Positions 16,141-23,368 of a stretch of 64,000 nt of DNA are shown here, piece after piece. A program made the position numbers and the translations under genes. How positions within the stretch are numbered: the first letter of the stretch is position 1; every line of letters begins with the position of its first letter. The notes under the pieces were generated by a model. The model was not told the origin of the DNA. It was given only the letters and a program-made list of their open reading frames with translations, and ran no database searches. Origin of the DNA: Chloroflexaceae bacterium (GTDB lineage Bacteria > Chloroflexota > Chloroflexia > Chloroflexales > Chloroflexaceae); NCBI GenBank assembly GCA_025057155.1, contig JANWYD010000001.1:62001-126000 (forward strand), in the 5' to 3' direction.

Positions 16141-17303
16141 TGCAATGCCTCCAGCGCTTCCAGCAGTTCAGCGGGGGTATGCAACTCGCCGCCAATCCGG
16201 GCGTATGGCGTCACCACGCACCGTCCGGCGACGGCCTCGCGGATGGGATGCACGATCTGCCCCAGGTTCATCTCCGGGACGAGCATCGCCCGCACCCGTT
16301 CGGCCCAGCGGGCGACGACGTGCTCGGGGAAGGGCCAGATGCTGATCAGCCGCAGCAACCCGGCCTTGATGCCCCGGCGCCGGGCCTCCTCCACCACGTC
16401 GCGGCAGGTGCGGGCGGTAATGCCGTAGGCCACGATGGCAATCTCGCAGTCGTCGGCGTAGAACTCTTCGTAGCGCGTGATCAGGTCGAGATGGCTGGTG
16501 ATCTTGGCCGCCAGCCGACGCACCAGTTGATCGTGGACGGCGGCGCTTGAGGCCCGCGGCAGGCCATCCTCGTTGTGGGTTAGCCCGGTCACGAAGGTGC
16601 GGAAGCCCGACCCGAAGGGGGCGAAGGGCGGCACCAGATCCGGTCCGGGGGCGAAGGGGCGGTAGCTGGCCCGATCAGTGGCGCGCGGGCGCTCCACCAG
16701 TTCAAACTCGTCATCGTCGGGGATGACCAGGCGCTCGCGCATATGCCCCAGTTCGCCATCAATGAACACCAGCACGGGCGTCCGCAACTGCTCGGAGAGG
16801 TTAAAGGCCACGATGGTGATCTCCAGGGCCTCCTGCACCGAGGCCGGGCAGAGCATGATGATCTCGTGGTCGCCGTGGGTGCCCCAGCGGGCCTGCATCA
16901 TGTCGCCGTAGGCCCCCATCGTCGGCTGCCCGGTGGACGGCCCGGACCGCTGCACATTGACCACCACGCATGGCGTCTCGGTCATAATGGCGTAGCCCAG
17001 GTTCTCCTGCATCAGCGAAAAGCCGGGGCCGGAGGTCGAGGTCATCACCTTGGCCCCCGTCCAGCTTGCGCCGATGAGCGCGCCCATACTGGCGATCTCG
17101 TCTTCCATCTGGATGTAGCAGCCGCCGATGCGCGGCAGGATCTCGGCCATGCGCTCGGCGACCTCGGTGGCGGGGGTGATCGGGTAGCCGGCGAAGAAGG
17201 TGCAGCCCGCCAGCACCGCCCCATAGGCGCAGGCGTCGTCTCCCTGCACGAATTGCACCCTGGGGCCGAGCGCCCGCCGGATCAGCTCTCTATGCGTGGA
17301 CAC
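16125..17303 (-). CDS. korA: 2-oxoacid:ferredoxin oxidoreductase, alpha subunit
   Basis: 392 residues. The pyrimidine-binding/alpha domain shows GCTFFAGYPITPATEVAERM, then MEDEIASMGALIGASWTGAKVMTSTSGPGFSLM, then RSGPSTGQPTMGAYGDMMQARWG, a pattern of KorA-type alpha subunits that lack a fused gamma domain. The C-terminal part (EIAIVAYGITARTCRDVVEEAR, then LLRLISIWPFPE) is the transketolase C-like domain. It overlaps korD by 14 bases and korB by 16 bases. The closest functional guess is 2-oxoglutarate synthase; branched-chain 2-oxoacid oxidoreductase is possible. Confidence 0.94.
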   Translation of the reverse strand: MSTHRELIRRALGPRVQFVQGDDACAYGAVLAGCTFFAGYPITPATEVAERMAEILPRIGGCYIQMEDEIASMGALIGASWTGAKVMTSTSGPGFSLMQENLGYAIMTETPCVVVNVQRSGPSTGQPTMGAYGDMMQARWGTHGDHEIIMLCPASVQEALEITIVAFNLSEQLRTPVLVFIDGELGHMRERLVIPDDDEFELVERPRATDRASYRPFAPGPDLVPPFAPFGSGFRTFVTGLTHNEDGLPRASSAAVHDQLVRRLAAKITSHLDLITRYEEFYADDCEIAIVAYGITARTCRDVVEEARRRGIKAGLLRLISIWPFPEHVVARWAERVRAMLVPEMNLGQIVHPIREAVAGRCVVTPYARIGGELHTPAELLEALEALQWQPA

Positions 17304-17511
17304 GGCGTTCCTCCGTCACCGTGATGGCGAAGTCCGGGCACAGCAGTTCGCACAGCCGGCAACCGTTGCAGCGTTCGGGGCGAACCAGCTCCGGGGGATG
17401 CACGCCCCGGGGCGAGAAGCGCGCGGCTACTTGCAGCGCCCGGGGGGGACAGTAGATGACACACAGGGCGCATCCTTTGCACCAGCCTTCGTCAATCTGA
17501 ATGGTGTGCAT
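17290..17511 (-). CDS. korD: Ferredoxin-type delta subunit of the 2-oxoacid oxidoreductase
   Basis: 73 residues with two [4Fe-4S] motifs, CKGCALCVIYCPP and CNGCRLCELLCPD. The arrangement and size match POR/KOR delta subunits, which pass electrons from the TPP site to soluble ferredoxin. It is the first gene of the korDABC group and overlaps korA by 14 bases. Confidence 0.93.
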   Translation of the reverse strand: MHTIQIDEGWCKGCALCVIYCPPRALQVAARFSPRGVHPPELVRPERCNGCRLCELLCPDFAITVTEERRVHA

Positions 17512-17601
17512 ATGGCTTTACGGTGGGCGCCGCGGAGGTGCTGGCCCTCCACGCCTCCCCATTACAGAATCCCCAGGTCTCATCGCGCCGCCGCATACGG
17601 C

Positions 17602-17632
17602 AATCCCAAATCCAAAATCCGAAATCCAAAAC
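17602..17632. repeat. AATCCAAAATCC tract directly after the frdA-like stop codon
   Basis: Four to five 7-base AATCC(C/A)AA units lie 4 bases from the minus-strand stop, preceded by CCGCATACGGC as in the 44212 copy. Confidence 0.7.
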
Positions 17633-17636
17633 CCCA

Positions 17637-19286
17637 CTACACCGGCACGTCCAGATAGCGTTCCAGGGCCTCTTTCCCGCGATAATCGGGCAGAATGCGC
17701 GGAGCGGTGCGGGTGGTTTCGATGCCGGCCTCGCGCAGCATGCGCTCGTACTCGGCCACGTGGGCCAGGCTCAACCGCCCGGGACGATGGGTGCGCGCAT
17801 AGTGCGCGGCGGCGATGCCCGCGCGCCGGCCAAACACGTTGAAGTCGAGCAGCGAGTTGCCCATGAGCCGGTTCTTGCCATGGATGCCGCCCATCACCTC
17901 CCCGGCCACGAACAGGCCCGGCACACGGGTCGCGCCGTGCTCGTCGGCGGCCACGCCCCCGTTCTGGTAGTGCAGCGTAGGGAAGACCAGGATCGGATCG
18001 CGGGTCATATCAATCCCAAAACGCATGTACATCCGATACATCGCCGGCAGCGCAGCGCGGATGGTCCCCGGCCCGTGGAGCAGGTCCACCATCGGGGCGT
18101 CGAGCCAGACCCCGCAGATGCCGTGGGGCGTGGGAATGCCCAGGCCTCGTTCGCCGCACTCGCGGATGAAGGCTGCCGCCTCCACGTCGCGCGGCTCCAG
18201 GGGAAAAACGAACTGCTCGCCCAGGCGGTTGAGCGGCTGGGCCCCCAGGCCGCGCACCTTCTCGGTGATCAGCAGTCCGGCCATCTGGGCGGGGAAGGCC
18301 GCCCCGGTGGGGTGGTACTGCACCGCGTCGAGGTCTACGAGCTCGGCGCCAACGCGGTAGGCCAGCACCAGCCCGTCACCGGTAGCCCCGTAGTGGTTAG
18401 TGGTGGGAAAACGCTGGATGTGCACCCGGCCCAGGCCGCCGGTGGTCAGCACCGTCGCCGCGGCCCGCACGATGTGGTAGCGCCGGGTCTCCAGGTTGAG
18501 CAGCACTGCCCCGGCCACGTGGCCCCAGTCGTCGCAGAGCAGTTCAATCGCTGGCGAAAACTCGATCACCCGGATGCCAAGGTTGCGCGCCTCATCGCGC
18601 AGCACGCGCATGATCTCCAGGCCCGTGTAGTCGCGGGCCGAGTGCATGCGGTTGCGCGAGGTGCCCCCGCCGGGGTTTTCGACAAAGCGCCCCTGGCTGT
18701 CTTTGTCGTACATTACCCCCAGGCGTTCGTGCCACTGGATGATCAGCGGCGCATCACTTACCAGCGCCCGCACCAGATCGGGGCGGTTGGTAAAGTGCCC
18801 CCCGCCCATCACATCCAGAAAGTGCTGCACGGGCGAGTCTTCGGGCCGGTCGGCGGCCTGGATGCCGCCCTGGGCCATGGTCGAGTTCGAGTCGCCGTGG
18901 CGCAGCTTGGTGGCAATCAGCACCCGCGCCGGGTCCAGCCCGCTCTGCACCGCCCAGATCGCCGCCACCGTCCCCGCGCCGCCGCCGCCGATCACCAGCA
19001 GGTCCACATCGGCGTCAATCGTGCTCACGTCCAGATCCGGGCGAACCAGTGGCCGCGCCTCGAACAGATCGGCGAGTTCGTGGTTGAGCAGCATGCCCTT
19101 GCTCGGCCCAAAGCGCAGGGGACGCTTGGCGTGGGCCTGATAGTCGGGGTGGTGCGCGAGGAGCAACGCCTTGCGCTCATCCAGGCTCATAGCCGGGAAG
19201 GTCCGGCCCAGACGCGCAGGGCGGGTGCGCTCAACCAGGGCGATGCTCTCGCGCATGGATGCCGGGTAGCCATTGATAAGCTCCAT
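17637..19286 (-). CDS. Fumarate reductase/succinate dehydrogenase-type flavoprotein (TfrA-like)
   Basis: 549 residues from ATG 19286, with GAGGAG 9 bases upstream; a longer open frame exists but has no ribosome site. FAD-binding: VDLLVIGGGGAGTVAAIWAV. The segment HGDSNSTMAQGGIQAA carries the Ser-rich loop and Gly run of the family, where covalent-FAD enzymes place a His. Substrate-site features are YHPTGAAFPAQMAGLLITEKVRGLGA and the C-terminal GGIHGKNRLMGNSLLDFNVFGRRAG. No membrane-anchor genes accompany it. Instead it is followed by korDABC and preceded by frdB- and hdrB-like genes, like soluble thiol:fumarate reductases (TfrAB) and cytosolic Frd of Hydrogenobacter. The direction (fumarate reduction or succinate oxidation) is not resolved by sequence. 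Confidence 0.88.
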   Translation of the reverse strand: MELINGYPASMRESIALVERTRPARLGRTFPAMSLDERKALLLAHHPDYQAHAKRPLRFGPSKGMLLNHELADLFEARPLVRPDLDVSTIDADVDLLVIGGGGAGTVAAIWAVQSGLDPARVLIATKLRHGDSNSTMAQGGIQAADRPEDSPVQHFLDVMGGGHFTNRPDLVRALVSDAPLIIQWHERLGVMYDKDSQGRFVENPGGGTSRNRMHSARDYTGLEIMRVLRDEARNLGIRVIEFSPAIELLCDDWGHVAGAVLLNLETRRYHIVRAAATVLTTGGLGRVHIQRFPTTNHYGATGDGLVLAYRVGAELVDLDAVQYHPTGAAFPAQMAGLLITEKVRGLGAQPLNRLGEQFVFPLEPRDVEAAAFIRECGERGLGIPTPHGICGVWLDAPMVDLLHGPGTIRAALPAMYRMYMRFGIDMTRDPILVFPTLHYQNGGVAADEHGATRVPGLFVAGEVMGGIHGKNRLMGNSLLDFNVFGRRAGIAAAHYARTHRPGRLSLAHVAEYERMLREAGIETTRTAPRILPDYRGKEALERYLDVPV

Positions 19287-19317
19287 ACCGTTGCTCCTCG
19301 CTCGATGGAAGAGAGGC

Positions 19318-19335
19318 GGGGAAACCGGGTTTCCC
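19318..19335. repeat. Short interspersed palindrome, GGGGAAACC/GGTTTCCC
   Basis: A member of the GGGGAAACC family, in the spacer between frdB and frdA. Confidence 0.7.
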
Positions 19336-19392
19336 TGCGCCCCTGCTGGAAGAGGCCGGGGGCCAGGCCCTGCACTGGTTTGGAGGAGGGAG

Positions 19393-19411
19393 GCGAAACC
19401 GGGGTTTCCCC
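19393..19411. repeat. Second GGGGAAACC-family palindrome in the same spacer
   Basis: GCGAAACCGGGGTTTCCCC, about 60 bases from the 19318 copy. The pair could form tandem RNA hairpins inside the operon transcript. Confidence 0.65.
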
Positions 19412-19451
19412 ATGCCTCGCCCTTCTCCTCCCCAACTCGCAACTGCGCTGT

Positions 19452-20225
19452 CTATACGCCCTCCAGTTCATCCTGATAATCCACAGGGTCCATCGGCGAG
19501 TTGTAGCGCCGGGTGGCGCTGTACTCGCCGTTCTGGTCGGCTGCCGGCTCAAAGGTGCGCTGCTCGTAACGCGCGCGCAGGTCAGCGAGGGGCAGTTCCA
19601 TCAGTTCGCGCAACTCCGCGTCGTAACGCCCGGCCTCGATCTCGCCGACCCGCAGCGCCAGGTCCGCCGACGGCGGTACCAGGTACTTGCCGTAGAGCCG
19701 CCGCGCCAGCAGGCCCACCGCGTAGTGCTTGATGTCGGCGGGGCAGCGACTCGAACAGATCCCGCAGGCGATGCAGTCGAACGACAGCATCGCCACCCGC
19801 TCGATGTCTCCTCGCAGCGCCGCCTGGATGTAGTCCATCACCGGCAGGCCCTGCGGACAGGAGCGGGTGCAGGTGTTGCAGGCCACGCAGCCGGCGATTT
19901 CAGGGAAGAAGCGTAGCAGCGTAGTTGACTGTGGCGTAATGCTGTGCAGATCGTAGGGTTTGGTGGGCGCGGGCACGAAAGGTATTTGCACCAGGCACAT
20001 GCCGTCTTCGACCAGCGTCTGGCAGGCCAGCGCGGTAAAGATGCGATGGCTGCCCTCGCGACGGTAAAGGGTGGGACAGGCTCCGCAAAAGCCGCCGCGG
20101 CAGCCGACGCCGCGCACCAGCTTATAGCCGGCATACTCCATTGCCGCCAGGATGGTCAGACCACTCGGCACGCGGTATTCTTTGCCCATCAGTTCCATTG
20201 TGACCAGCGTGGCAGGTTCGCTCAT
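19452..20225 (-). CDS. Fumarate reductase/succinate dehydrogenase-type iron-sulfur protein
   Basis: 257 residues, ATG 20225 with AGGAGG 8 bases upstream. Residues 1-110 form a plant-type [2Fe-2S] domain with CRGGFCGACPTLY plus a distal Cys (ALACQTL). The C-terminal half has CVACNTCTRSCPQG and CIACGICSSRCPADIKHYA. The second motif provides four Cys like a plain [4Fe-4S] site, whereas canonical SdhB also has a [3Fe-4S] site, so the cluster set may differ. It lies between hdrB and the flavoprotein gene, suggesting electrons run between HdrB-type noncubane clusters and FAD. In methanogen TfrB the FrdB-like and HdrB-like parts are fused; here they are separate neighbouring genes. Confidence 0.87.
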   Translation of the reverse strand: MSEPATLVTMELMGKEYRVPSGLTILAAMEYAGYKLVRGVGCRGGFCGACPTLYRREGSHRIFTALACQTLVEDGMCLVQIPFVPAPTKPYDLHSITPQSTTLLRFFPEIAGCVACNTCTRSCPQGLPVMDYIQAALRGDIERVAMLSFDCIACGICSSRCPADIKHYAVGLLARRLYGKYLVPPSADLALRVGEIEAGRYDAELRELMELPLADLRARYEQRTFEPAADQNGEYSATRRYNSPMDPVDYQDELEGV

Positions 20226-20394
20226 GCCGATCCTCCTCTCGCGTGCGCGAGGTGTGTTGCCAATGCGCTTCGCGCCTGTTTCTTCCCCGGCAGCGGAAGT
20301 TGTTTCCGCTGAGGACGTAGCCCTGTCATGCCCATTCCTGTCGCATAGATTGCATGCGGATTATCGCCAGGTTTCATTGGGAATCCATCTGCGG

Positions 20395-20419
20395 AAATCC
20401 AAAATCTACAATCCAAAAC
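20395..20419. repeat. AATCCAAAATCT tract downstream of the hdrB-like gene
   Basis: AATCCAAAATCTACAATCC, 35 bases from the stop codon, the same family as 14735, 17602 and 44212. Confidence 0.6.
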
Positions 20420-20453
20420 GGCGTCAAACCTTCCCGATCGGTGTTTGCGCCCA

Positions 20454-21314
20454 TCAGGCGAGGGCCTGGGAGGTCACGACCCCGGCCAGCGCCTCCACAT
20501 GTCGATCATCCAGGCCCAGTTCCGCCGGGTCGAGGCCGAATGCCAGGCCAATCGCCTGGGTGTAATACAGCACCGGCAGCGGCGCGCCGGTATCGGGTTG
20601 AAACTTCGCAAAGTTGAAGTGACACAGCGGGCACGAGAGCACAATCACCCCGGCGCCGGCATCGCGGGCCTGCTCCACCGTCGCGTGTACTCGCTCGGTG
20701 ACCAGCGCCGGTCGGTCCACTGCCAGGTACGCCCCGCAACACTGCGTTTGCAGCGACCCCTCGACCACGGTCGCGCCCAGGGCCTCCATCAGGTCGCGCA
20801 GCAGGGTTGGCGTCTCGGGGTCGTCGAGGCCGATCCCCGCCGGGCGCAGCAATTTGCATCCGTAGTAGGGGTACACCGCCAGGTCGCGCAGGGGACGCCG
20901 CACCCGCTTGCGGATCGCTGCCAGCCCCACCCGGTCGCGCAGGAGGTGCAGCAGGTGCAGCACCTCGCCAGCGCCGTCATAGTCCAGACCGCCGCCGCTG
21001 GTCGCATTGAGGGCGGCCACCTGCTCCGGTTGCGTCCGCGCCAGGTGATTGGCCCGCGCCAGCGTGTTGAAGCACATATCGCACAGCGTTACCGCCTCGC
21101 GCTCACCCTGCTGCCGCAGGCGCGCCAGCGTTCGCAGCGGCGCCATGTGCCGGATCAGGTTCTCTCCCGTAAGGGTATGAACCACGCCGCAGCAGTTCCA
21201 CTCGGGCATCTCGCGCAGAGAGACGCCCAGTTCCCTGAGTATCGCCAGCGCCGCCCGCTCGTGCTCGCGCGCCGAGACCTTGATGGTGCAGCCAGGGTAA
21301 TAGGCCAGTTGCAT
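20454..21314 (-). CDS. hdrB: Heterodisulfide reductase subunit B-like protein (two CCG domains)
   Basis: 286 residues from ATG 21314, with GAGGAA upstream; GTG 21338 is an alternative. Two CCG motifs are complete: Cys in YYPGC, then WNCCG, then LCDMC; and YYGCKLL, then TQCCGAY, then SCPLC. In HdrB of methanogens these bind two noncubane [4Fe-4S] clusters at the disulfide-reducing site. Both sets of cysteines are present, so an intact centre is expected. With the next upstream gene (hdrC-like) it forms the usual HdrCB pair, but it also sits beside frdB/frdA, so it could serve as the SdhE/TfrB-type subunit. The natural acceptor is not known. No methanogen-style CoM-S-S-CoB chemistry is expected in a bacterium of this type. 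Confidence 0.9.
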   Translation of the reverse strand: MQLAYYPGCTIKVSAREHERAALAILRELGVSLREMPEWNCCGVVHTLTGENLIRHMAPLRTLARLRQQGEREAVTLCDMCFNTLARANHLARTQPEQVAALNATSGGGLDYDGAGEVLHLLHLLRDRVGLAAIRKRVRRPLRDLAVYPYYGCKLLRPAGIGLDDPETPTLLRDLMEALGATVVEGSLQTQCCGAYLAVDRPALVTERVHATVEQARDAGAGVIVLSCPLCHFNFAKFQPDTGAPLPVLYYTQAIGLAFGLDPAELGLDDRHVEALAGVVTSQALA

Positions 21315-21392
21315 GGCAGGGCTTCTTTCCTCAGGCACGTTTCAGATCTGGACGGTCCATGTTGAGCGTTGCTCCACGGCCCACTGACTGGT

Positions 21393-21480
21393 CTGTGGAG
21401 GTGTGGAGATGTAGTGGTGTGGAGCTGTGAATCAAATGGCCTTACACCTCCACACCTCCACACTTCCACACCTCCACACC
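21393..21480. repeat. GTGGAGGT array with complementary arm, inside the hdr operon
   Basis: The left arm (21393-21430) reads GTGGAGGTGTGGAGATG with variants. The right arm (21443-21480) reads CACCTCCACACCTCCAC with variants. It occupies the hdrC-hdrB spacer and repeats the design at 7152-7343. Confidence 0.8.
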
Positions 21481-21481
21481 C

Positions 21482-21886
21482 TCACCCCGTCTGCCGGCGC
21501 AGGCTGGCGACCAGGGCGATTGGCGGCAGATCCTGGAGCGCTGCGGCGGGGATCTGCGCCACCGGCAATTGATCGCCGCGAGTACGCAGGGCGATCAGCC
21601 GCAGCGCCTCCATCACCCGCGGTACGTCAATCCCCCGCGGGCAACGCTGCGCGCACAACTCACAGCCCACGCAGACCCACAGCGTCTCGCGCTCCAGCAC
21701 TCCCGGCACATCGAACAACAGGTGGCGGATCAGCCGGTCCGGCAGCACATCCATGGCTTCGGCGAAGGGACACCCCGCCGCGCATGTGCCGCACTGGTAG
21801 CACTGCGTCAGCCGTTGCCCGCTGAGCGCCTCTACTCGCTGCAGCAAGGTCCCGGACTGGCCGTTCGCGCTGATGGTTATAGTCAT
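21482..21886 (-). CDS. hdrC: Heterodisulfide reductase subunit C-like protein
   Basis: 134 residues from ATG 21886, with AGGAGAT upstream. It has two [4Fe-4S] motifs, CYQCGTCAAGCPFAEAMD and CVGCELCAQRCPRGIDVPRVMEALR. The flanking pattern (VEALSGQRLTQCYQCGTCAAGCP, LLFDVPGVLERETLWVC) is that of HdrC. In HdrABC complexes this subunit carries electrons between the HdrA flavin site and HdrB. It precedes hdrB with a spacer holding the inverted repeat at 21393-21480, and follows the FrhB-like gene by 100 bases. Confidence 0.9.
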   Translation of the reverse strand: MTITISANGQSGTLLQRVEALSGQRLTQCYQCGTCAAGCPFAEAMDVLPDRLIRHLLFDVPGVLERETLWVCVGCELCAQRCPRGIDVPRVMEALRLIALRTRGDQLPVAQIPAAALQDLPPIALVASLRRQTG

Positions 21887-21986
21887 GGCGCATCTCCTGA
21901 TACGGCAGGCGCGGCGGGGTAAGAAGTCGCCGCTACGTTGCCTCGCGCCTGCCTGGTAGTCTGCAAAGGGCATGTTTCAGTATCCA

Positions 21987-22952
21987 TCAGCCGCTGCCAT
22001 CCAGACGCCCTCGGCGGTAGAGGCGCGGCTCCAGACGCACTCCGCCGCCCTCCGCTTCCTCTGTGGTAAAATCACCGTTCGCACACCATTCAAGGCGGTC
22101 CAGTTCCAGTTTCCGGCAGATCAGGCTCAACGGAATATCCTCCGGGCAGATCCGCTCGCACTCATCGCAGCCGGTGCAGCGTTCGGCCAGGTGGTAGGCG
22201 CGCATCAGATGGAAGGCGAACACGCTGGCCGGCTCGCGGGCCAGCCGGCGAGGATCGTCGCGTTGCAGCGCCAGCGCGCATTCCTTGCAGAAGCACAGCG
22301 GGCAGACCGTCTGGCATGCGTAGCAGAGGGTGCAGCGGCTGAAGTGCTGCTGCCAGAAGGCCAGCCGTTCCGCTGGCGCCAGCGCCTCCAGCGCCCGCAC
22401 CGCCGCGAAGCGGTCGCCGGGAGGCGGCATCGGGGCATCCTCGGCCAGCATTTCGTCGAACAGCTCGGTGGGGGCGGCCTGGCAACCGGCGCATCTTGCC
22501 AGCAGCAGCGCAGCGCGCTCCTGGCGCAGCGTTTCGCCGCTGACGCCGATCACCACCTCCGCCCCTTCCTCGGCCAGGCTGGTGACCCGGCCCGTGGCCG
22601 CCGCAGCGACCTTCTCAGGGTCGAGCATGCCCCGGCACGGAACGCCGATCAGGTAGAGCCGCTCGCGGTCCAACTGATGCAGGCGCAGCAACTCCGCCAC
22701 GCTGCGCGCGTCGCAGGCCTTTAGCGCCACGCCTGCCCGCTGGCCGGCGTGCTTACGCAGCGCGCCGGCCAGTGTCGGTGCGCATACCGGGTTCCAGACC
22801 AGCTTCTCCGCCTCGGCTGGCGCGCGGGCCACGAACGGCGCTACCCGCAGCGGCCCCGAACCTTGCCGGTAGCCGACAAAGCCATCAATCCGCCCCTCTG
22901 CCAGCAGCGCGCTGGCCCGCGTCCGGATCTGCTGTTCGATCAAGCCTGCCAT
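21987..22952 (-). CDS. FrhB-like domain plus dicluster ferredoxin protein of the Hdr operon
   Basis: 321 residues. The N-terminal half (LVWNPVCAPTLAGAL, KACDARSVAELLRLHQL, LYLIGVPCRGMLD) resembles the electron-transfer domain of F420-hydrogenase beta (FrhB/FdhB-like) proteins. Residues 190-285 carry a Cys-rich segment (CTLCYACQTVCPLCFCKEC) and a ferredoxin motif (CTGCDECERICPEDIP). Single genes of this type occur next to HdrA-MvhD in bacterial clusters, where they are thought to connect Hdr to an NAD(P)H-, formate- or F420-type donor. It overlaps mvhD by 13 bases. Its electron partner is not evident here, since no hydrogenase or formate dehydrogenase gene is in the window. Confidence 0.65.
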   Translation of the reverse strand: MAGLIEQQIRTRASALLAEGRIDGFVGYRQGSGPLRVAPFVARAPAEAEKLVWNPVCAPTLAGALRKHAGQRAGVALKACDARSVAELLRLHQLDRERLYLIGVPCRGMLDPEKVAAAATGRVTSLAEEGAEVVIGVSGETLRQERAALLLARCAGCQAAPTELFDEMLAEDAPMPPPGDRFAAVRALEALAPAERLAFWQQHFSRCTLCYACQTVCPLCFCKECALALQRDDPRRLAREPASVFAFHLMRAYHLAERCTGCDECERICPEDIPLSLICRKLELDRLEWCANGDFTTEEAEGGGVRLEPRLYRRGRLDGSG

Positions 22953-23368
22953 GCGGGCGCCTTCATCTTCAGGGGACCGAGGGCGCGGATCTCCTCGGTC
23001 ATTTCGGTGACCACGGCGGCGAAGCGCGCCCCCTCCGAAGCCGAAACCCAGGCCAGTTTGAAGCGACGACGGTCAATGCCGAAAAAGTCGAGCAGGCGTG
23101 CAAAGCGCTCGAAGCGTTGCTCGGCGAAGACGTTGCCGGTGGCGTAGTGGCAATCGCCGGGGTGGCAGCCGGCCACCAGCACCCCATCGGCGCCCTGCTC
23201 AAAGGCCCGCGCGACGAAGAGCGGGTCCACCCGCCCGCTGCACATCACCCGCACAACACGGATGTTGGGCGGGTACTGGAGGCGGCTCACGCCAGCGGTA
23301 TCGGCCCCGCCATAGGCGCACCAGCTACACAGCAGACCCAGCAGGCGTGGCTCGAATGGCTCACTCAT
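22940..23368 (-). CDS. mvhD: MvhD-type [2Fe-2S] hydrogenase delta subunit-like protein
   Basis: 142 residues. Its cysteines fall as in MvhD: LLCSWCAYGGADTAG, VMCSGRVDP and GCHPGDCHYATGN. In HdrABC-MvhADG and in bacterial HdrA-MvhD pairs this small [2Fe-2S] protein docks on HdrA and brings in electrons. It overlaps the end of hdrA by 8 bases and the FrhB-like gene by 13, suggesting fixed stoichiometry. No MvhA/MvhG hydrogenase genes accompany it, so the donor is probably not H2 directly. Confidence 0.9.
   Translation of the reverse strand: MSEPFEPRLLGLLCSWCAYGGADTAGVSRLQYPPNIRVVRVMCSGRVDPLFVARAFEQGADGVLVAGCHPGDCHYATGNVFAEQRFERFARLLDFFGIDRRRFKLAWVSASEGARFAAVVTEMTEEIRALGPLKMKAPAWQA

Noticed and set aside
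17523-19916. Plus-strand open frame of 797 codons opposite frdA and frdB
   Set aside because: It overlaps two genes with clear domains on the other strand. Its amino-acid composition (rich in Gln, His, Arg) is that of an antisense shadow of GC-rich coding sequence, and no family feature was seen.
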